DNA of 64,000 bases. Origin: Dolomedes plantarius (lineage: Eukaryota; Arthropoda; Arachnida; Araneae; Dolomedidae). Location of the stretch: assembly GCA_907164885.2 (NCBI GenBank), contig OU015495.1, positions 4,167,308 through 4,231,307 of the forward strand, written 5' to 3'. How positions within the stretch are numbered: the first letter of the stretch is position 1; each line of letters begins with the position of its first letter. The notes beneath the pieces were generated by a model that did not search any database, had not been told where the DNA came from, and saw nothing but the letters and a program-made list of their open reading frames with translations. Of the stretch, positions 59,222 through 64,000 are shown piece after piece. The position numbers and the translations under genes are program-made.

Positions 59222-61198
59222 CATGTTTTTATTAACTTGCTTTCTTGTTTGTTTGTTTGTGTGTTTGTCCAGTACAAATCTTGCAATCGATTCTTAACTA
59301 ACTTCCCGACTAGCTAGACATTTGAAACTTTTAGAGTAGCTCATAACACGATGATAATGCATTCTTTTAATACTTTTAGCCATCTTTAAGCATAATTGAA
59401 TTCATTTTCAGTTAATTTCGTTTTGTAGACTGGTGCAGCCATCTATCGCTGGGACGGGAATGAAAAGTTAAACGCAAGTTAACTTCCGATTAACTTCATT
59501 TTCTTTCAAGTTGATGGGATAATTCATCAAAAAAAATTTTTTTAAAGTATTTATTAATACATAGAATTGTCAAGTTTATATAATTCAGCAGAAAATTTAA
59601 AAACATGGTATATAAAAAGTTCTTTTTATCTTGAAATTATTCACATTCAGGCGTGAACATCAGCGTTAAACGTAATTGAATTTTTTTAACCAACTTCAGA
59701 GCAGAAAGCAGTGATGTCATCTGTTAACAATAAGGTTTGTATATGTTCATCGCCGTCGGAGATCCCGTGATAAGTCAAGCCAATCACAGGTTAATCGAAA
59801 AACCATCCCCCGGAGCTTTAGCGAACCTGGATGCAATCGACGTTCTTCTTTAAAACTTTTTATCTAGACAGAAAACTGCTTCATTTCACCATTGCTCTAA
59901 TATAACTTTTCTTAGATCATGAGATGTTGGTTTGTTCTTTTAAATTCTTTTGTGGAATACGAAGGAAAAGGATCCAATATCCGACAACCTAGGTTCAATT
60001 TAAAGTATTTGGGATTCCGTCAGCAAAATAAATTTATATGTGGTAACGTCTTGTGAAAGGTTCCATTTCTAAAAATTATTAACTCTCAATAACTAAAGTC
60101 GGAGTTTCAACAGGTTATTTGTTCTGAAGAAATAAAATTTTAATTTCGAAAATGATAAACAAAGCTGACACGAAAATGCACTGCTCATACACACTGTAGA
60201 CTCTTCAAATGAATGAACTTCGATGTTTGTGAAAGGTACATGTATATATGCAGACCAGATGTCATACATTCTAATTGCAAAGTAAAACTTCAGATGAAAG
60301 TTTTGAAGCATGAAATGATTATTAAAATTTCACTCTCTCCTAGGAAGTAGCTTCACGAAAACTCTAGCTTGCATCAAAATAATAATAGTAAGTTTGAAGC
60401 AAGAATGGGATTAAATGCAGTCCGAATGATAATATACAGAGAATAAGGAAATATGTCCATAATTTTAGAGGCACAGACTTGATGGGAGTATAATATGTAA
60501 CAGAATGAAATCCCATGATGTTTATATTAAATATATCAGACGAGCAGGCGTCAAATGCTGTGGTAAGCGGATCAGTTTCTAAATCTCCAAACTTTTACAA
60601 GGAATTCCGAAAATTTCCTCTTGACGACATTTCCCGAGAGTAGCAGTTGTTACCTTTCTACTCTCGAGCAAGTTGATCATGGAAGGCTATTTCGATCGAC
60701 AGCACTTTCATTCTGTCTTTGAGAAAATTTGATCGTTTTCAAGTGAACTGAAAAATATTCACGAGGAATTTAAAATTACAGTGAATATAACAATAATAAT
60801 TTCAAGATAAAAAGAACTTTTTATATACCATGTTTATAAATTTTCTGTTGAATCATATAAACTTGACAATTCTATGTATTAATAAATACTTTTGAAAAAT
60901 TTTTTTGATGGATTATCCTATCAACTTGAAAGAAAATGAAGTTAATTGGAAGTTAACTTTCGTTTAACTTTTCGTTCCCGTACCGGTCGATAGATGGCTG
61001 CACCAGTCTACAAAACAAAATTAACTGAAAATGATTTTAATTCTGCTTAAAGATGGCTAAAAGTATTAAAATGATGCATTGTCATCGTGTTCTGAGCTAT
61101 TCTAAAATTTTCAAATGTCTAGCTAGTTGGGAAGTTAGTTAAACATCGATTGCAAGATTTGTACTGGACAAACAAGAAAGCGAGTTAATAAAAACATG
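59222..61198. mobile_element. long-TIR foldback-type element, non-coding
   Basis: Left arm 59222-59641 and right arm 60795-61198 are inverted repeats of about 410 bp, starting CATGTTTTTATTAACTYGCTTTC. Shared landmarks in mirrored order are TTGTCCAGTACAAATCTTGCAATCGAT, CTAGCTAGACATTTGAAA-like, TAGCCATCTTTAAGC, TGTAGACTGGTGCAGCCATC and the inner ATGGTATATAAAAAGTTC. Arm identity is clearly below 95 percent, with substitutions. The 1.15-kb centre has no transposase. No clear target duplication was found, so the superfamily is open (MULE, Foldback or other). Confidence 0.75.
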
Positions 61199-64000
61199 GT
61201 AAAAATAAATATCTAAACACACTGGTGAAGTGGTTATTGTAGAAAGTTCTAAGTTATTTATTTGTTAAGCGGCAGTCCTAAATTACAAAAATTCTGAGAC
61301 GGAAAATTTCCCGTAGCTTAACATTGGAATTGAAGGTCAGACATGATAAAATATGTACTACCTTAGGGCAAGAGTTTTTGGCCCAACATTCAAGACAACT
61401 TTCTAATCCACAACACTTTCTGGTTTATTGTTAAGGTTGTGCCAATAAATCATACTATAGCATTTTTTTTTTGCGCTTCTATAAATGTGTCAGGGCACAT
61501 TTAAAATGTCTTTCAAGGATTCCTTATATATTCCAATACATGTTTTCAGTTTCACAGGATTAAATAGAGACGCTTTTTCCGTCTTGGAACTAGCATTTTT
61601 TTTACATTAGCAATATTCTATCGACTCATAAACAGTAAATAAATTTCAGACACAAACATTCAATGGCTTTCGGGTCTTCGGAAATAAGAACTATAATTAC
61701 GGAAACTCAGTACTTCCTTCTTCCGGTAATGTCTGTGTAAAATTTTTGTTTTTGTTTTATGGCATCCTAATGAAAATTGGAATAACCTTTAATCTTACAG
61801 TTATTTTATATTGAAAATTATTGTCTGTCCGGAGTTTTTTAACTACAGAAAGAAACGAAAAGGAATGATTTCTTAATAACCGCAATGTAATTTAAAGGAC
61901 GACTGCATGTTTCGTACTAATGAATAGTTCATCGTCAGGCAAGGAGAAATAAGAGTGATTGTCCCTATGAACAATTCACGCAAGCTGATTGTGAACTTTT
62001 GTGAATAGCATTTGTGCACTGCTCACTTTAATAACAACTGTAGTTTTTTTTTTCAATGGCTGGGGCCATGAAGCTAAGATACCACTGGCAACTTGTCTAA
62101 ATTTAGGGAGAAGATAGGTCTCATACCCTAGAAAAGGGAAAAATTTTCAATTGTTCATCAGTAAGATTTGCCATAATCAGTAAGATTTGCATATGAGTAA
62201 ATTGTTCATAATGGCAATCACATCTAATGCTCCTAGCATGACGATGTACCATTCATTACTTTGAAACATTAAGCCGTCTTTTAAACTAAATTGTGGTTTT
62301 CAAAATTTTAATACTCCCCGTTTGTGTTTCCACGAGTTTTCTGTCAGCTCTAGAAAGAAAATCTGGATATCTTGCGATATACTACAGCTTCACATACTTA
62401 ATATTCATTCAGCTCTAAATTACGATCATAATATCACTTCTCCACAGTGACTAGCATCAGGAAACTTCCGACGAAGGCATAATATTTATGTAAACCAAAA
62501 CATAGTCTTTTCGTTACTGTGTATCTCTCTTTTGAAAAAAGTCTGTAAATGCTACTATCGGAATTCTCAGTCTCATGATGAAAAATATTACTTTTCCTAC
62601 TTCTAGAGGATCGCGTTCCTTTCATTTGCAATCCTAATGGATCCCGGTGTTCATTTTCAACGAATGATAAGAAACTAAGCCTCTTACATTACCTCGTAAT
62701 GAATTGTTTCTGATGCAGAAGAAAGCAATACCATTGTACTCGCAGAATCCCCAAAGGAGGAAGTAGGTATTGAATTATAATTTCCAATTGGGCTGATGTT
62801 TCGTAGGGTACGAGAGATGGTGTACAATGCCTCGGAAATCTCACATTCAAAGCAGTGAATCACCAGTGAGTCCATTTACTCTAAGCTAGTATCTATAATC
62901 TTTAAAAAAAACAATCACTGGGGTGATAGACTTCATACCGTCTTTGAATTCTGGAGAAATGGGTGCTAAATGTTTTTCTTCTTTAAAAGAGTTAATAAGT
63001 TGCATTTTAAACATCTGGTTTTAATCCTTTTCTGCACTTTCATTAAGATGTTTTAACATATTAACGGCTAGAGACATGAATTAATGTCACTGTATAGGCA
63101 ACGCTTTTGAACCAGAGACATAAATGAATGCCCAATCTCATTATTAAAGCACTTGTTGAGTCAACTCAAGCGAACCTTTTCTCACAATAAAAACTTTTTG
63201 TCAGTGTTTATTATCACTTGATCCGGATAATAACAATTTTCAACAAGATTTTCATGGAAAAAAACAGGAACACTTTGTGCAATACTTCGACCAAACATGC
63301 ATTTGCAACAAGTTTTCACTAAACAAATATAAACTTTTCTTGACAATGTGTTGTCAAAGCACATATTTTCCTAAAAAAAAATAAGAATGTTACTTTATGA
63401 TATATGTGGGGAACAGCTGTAATATCTGCATAGAACGACCGGTCCTCAAGGAGTTAAAATGATATTTGTTACCCTACACTGCATGGTGAGTCATATGAAT
63501 CATACCATTTTCGACTAAGCTGAAACCAAAGTATTTAATATTTGCCGCTACTGCATAGCTTACCGTATCTGCCTCAATCCGAACTACCTTTTATCACTTA
63601 TTTTTGCTAGTAGACGGCAGGACATACGCAATTTTATGTCCTTATGTTTAGCTATTCTGTTGTTTGAATGATTTGTAGAATTCCACGTGGGGAAACTGTA
63701 TTTATAAACTGAAAAAGAGTATTAAACAAAGGAAAAAAATATTCAGTGTATAGCTGCAAGATAAGTCTAATCACACGTTATGATATTTTTCAATTTGATC
63801 GATTTTATATTTATGTTTTGAACAGTAATAGGTATGATTTATATGTGCATCTTTATGCATTGAGGGGATCACTATTGAATTCTGTCGTCAAAATCAATTC
63901 TTTGCGGAACAACTGGTTATGCCTCTAATTTTGAAATTTACACTGGTTGTGAGCATGACACAAGGAAAAGATTGCCTGAAGAAGTTGATCTCAGAGCGTC
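61199..64000. other. AT-rich sequence, nothing recognised
   Basis: Only short open frames without domains; no element ends or RNA genes found. Confidence 0.5.

Overview
The window looks like repeat-rich intergenic DNA of an animal, most likely an arthropod and plausibly a spider. The reasons are the AT-rich background, many long (TA)n runs, and a transposon community (Tc1, DUF4817-type mariner, Tigger/pogo, Merlin/ISXO2-like, BEL/Pao, Jockey-like LINEs, ZBED5-like hAT) that I associate with arachnids. I found no host gene exon I would defend; every coding signal I could name belongs to a mobile element.

Layout. 1-9.3 kb: a piggyBac-like shell with TTAA ends holding a hAT transposase remnant and a hAT MITE, a decayed LINE reverse transcriptase, a tRNA-SINE-like repeat and long (TA)n tracts. 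9.3-18.4 kb: three cut-and-paste DNA transposons with recognisable ends and TA target duplications: mariner (minus), Tigger (minus) and Tc1 (plus). 20.7-22.1 kb: a tandem duplication and a possible solo LTR.

22.1-38.6 kb is the most striking part. Five head-to-tail units of about 3.2 kb form a tandem array of a Ty3/gypsy-type LTR element. I resolve six LTRs of about 468 bp separated by five identically deleted internal regions. Each internal region starts with an unusually long complement of the 3' half of a tRNA-Ser, is fused almost directly to the integrase catalytic core and GPY/F module, and then carries about 1.8 kb of AT-rich sequence ending in a polypurine tract. gag, protease, reverse transcriptase and RNase H are absent from every copy.

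38.6-49 kb: a deleted pogo-like element, a very AT-rich Penelope-like RT relic, a Jockey-like LINE 3' end carrying a palindromic MITE, and an inverted pair of an unnamed dispersed repeat. 49.3-56.2 kb: a Merlin/ISXO2-like transposase gene split by a BEL/Pao retrotransposon (minus strand, 5-bp target duplication, nearly identical LTRs) and again by a second MITE of the same family as the one in the LINE. 56.4-61.2 kb: a perfect-looking hairpin element, a hAT MITE with an 8-bp duplication, and a 2-kb element with about 410-bp inverted repeats. The rest is AT-rich sequence in which I see nothing.

Single-base indels, mostly in homopolymers, separate the array copies and break the reading frames of otherwise young-looking elements. 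I therefore suspect residual long-read assembly errors, and frameshift-based 'pseudogene' calls here should be treated with caution.
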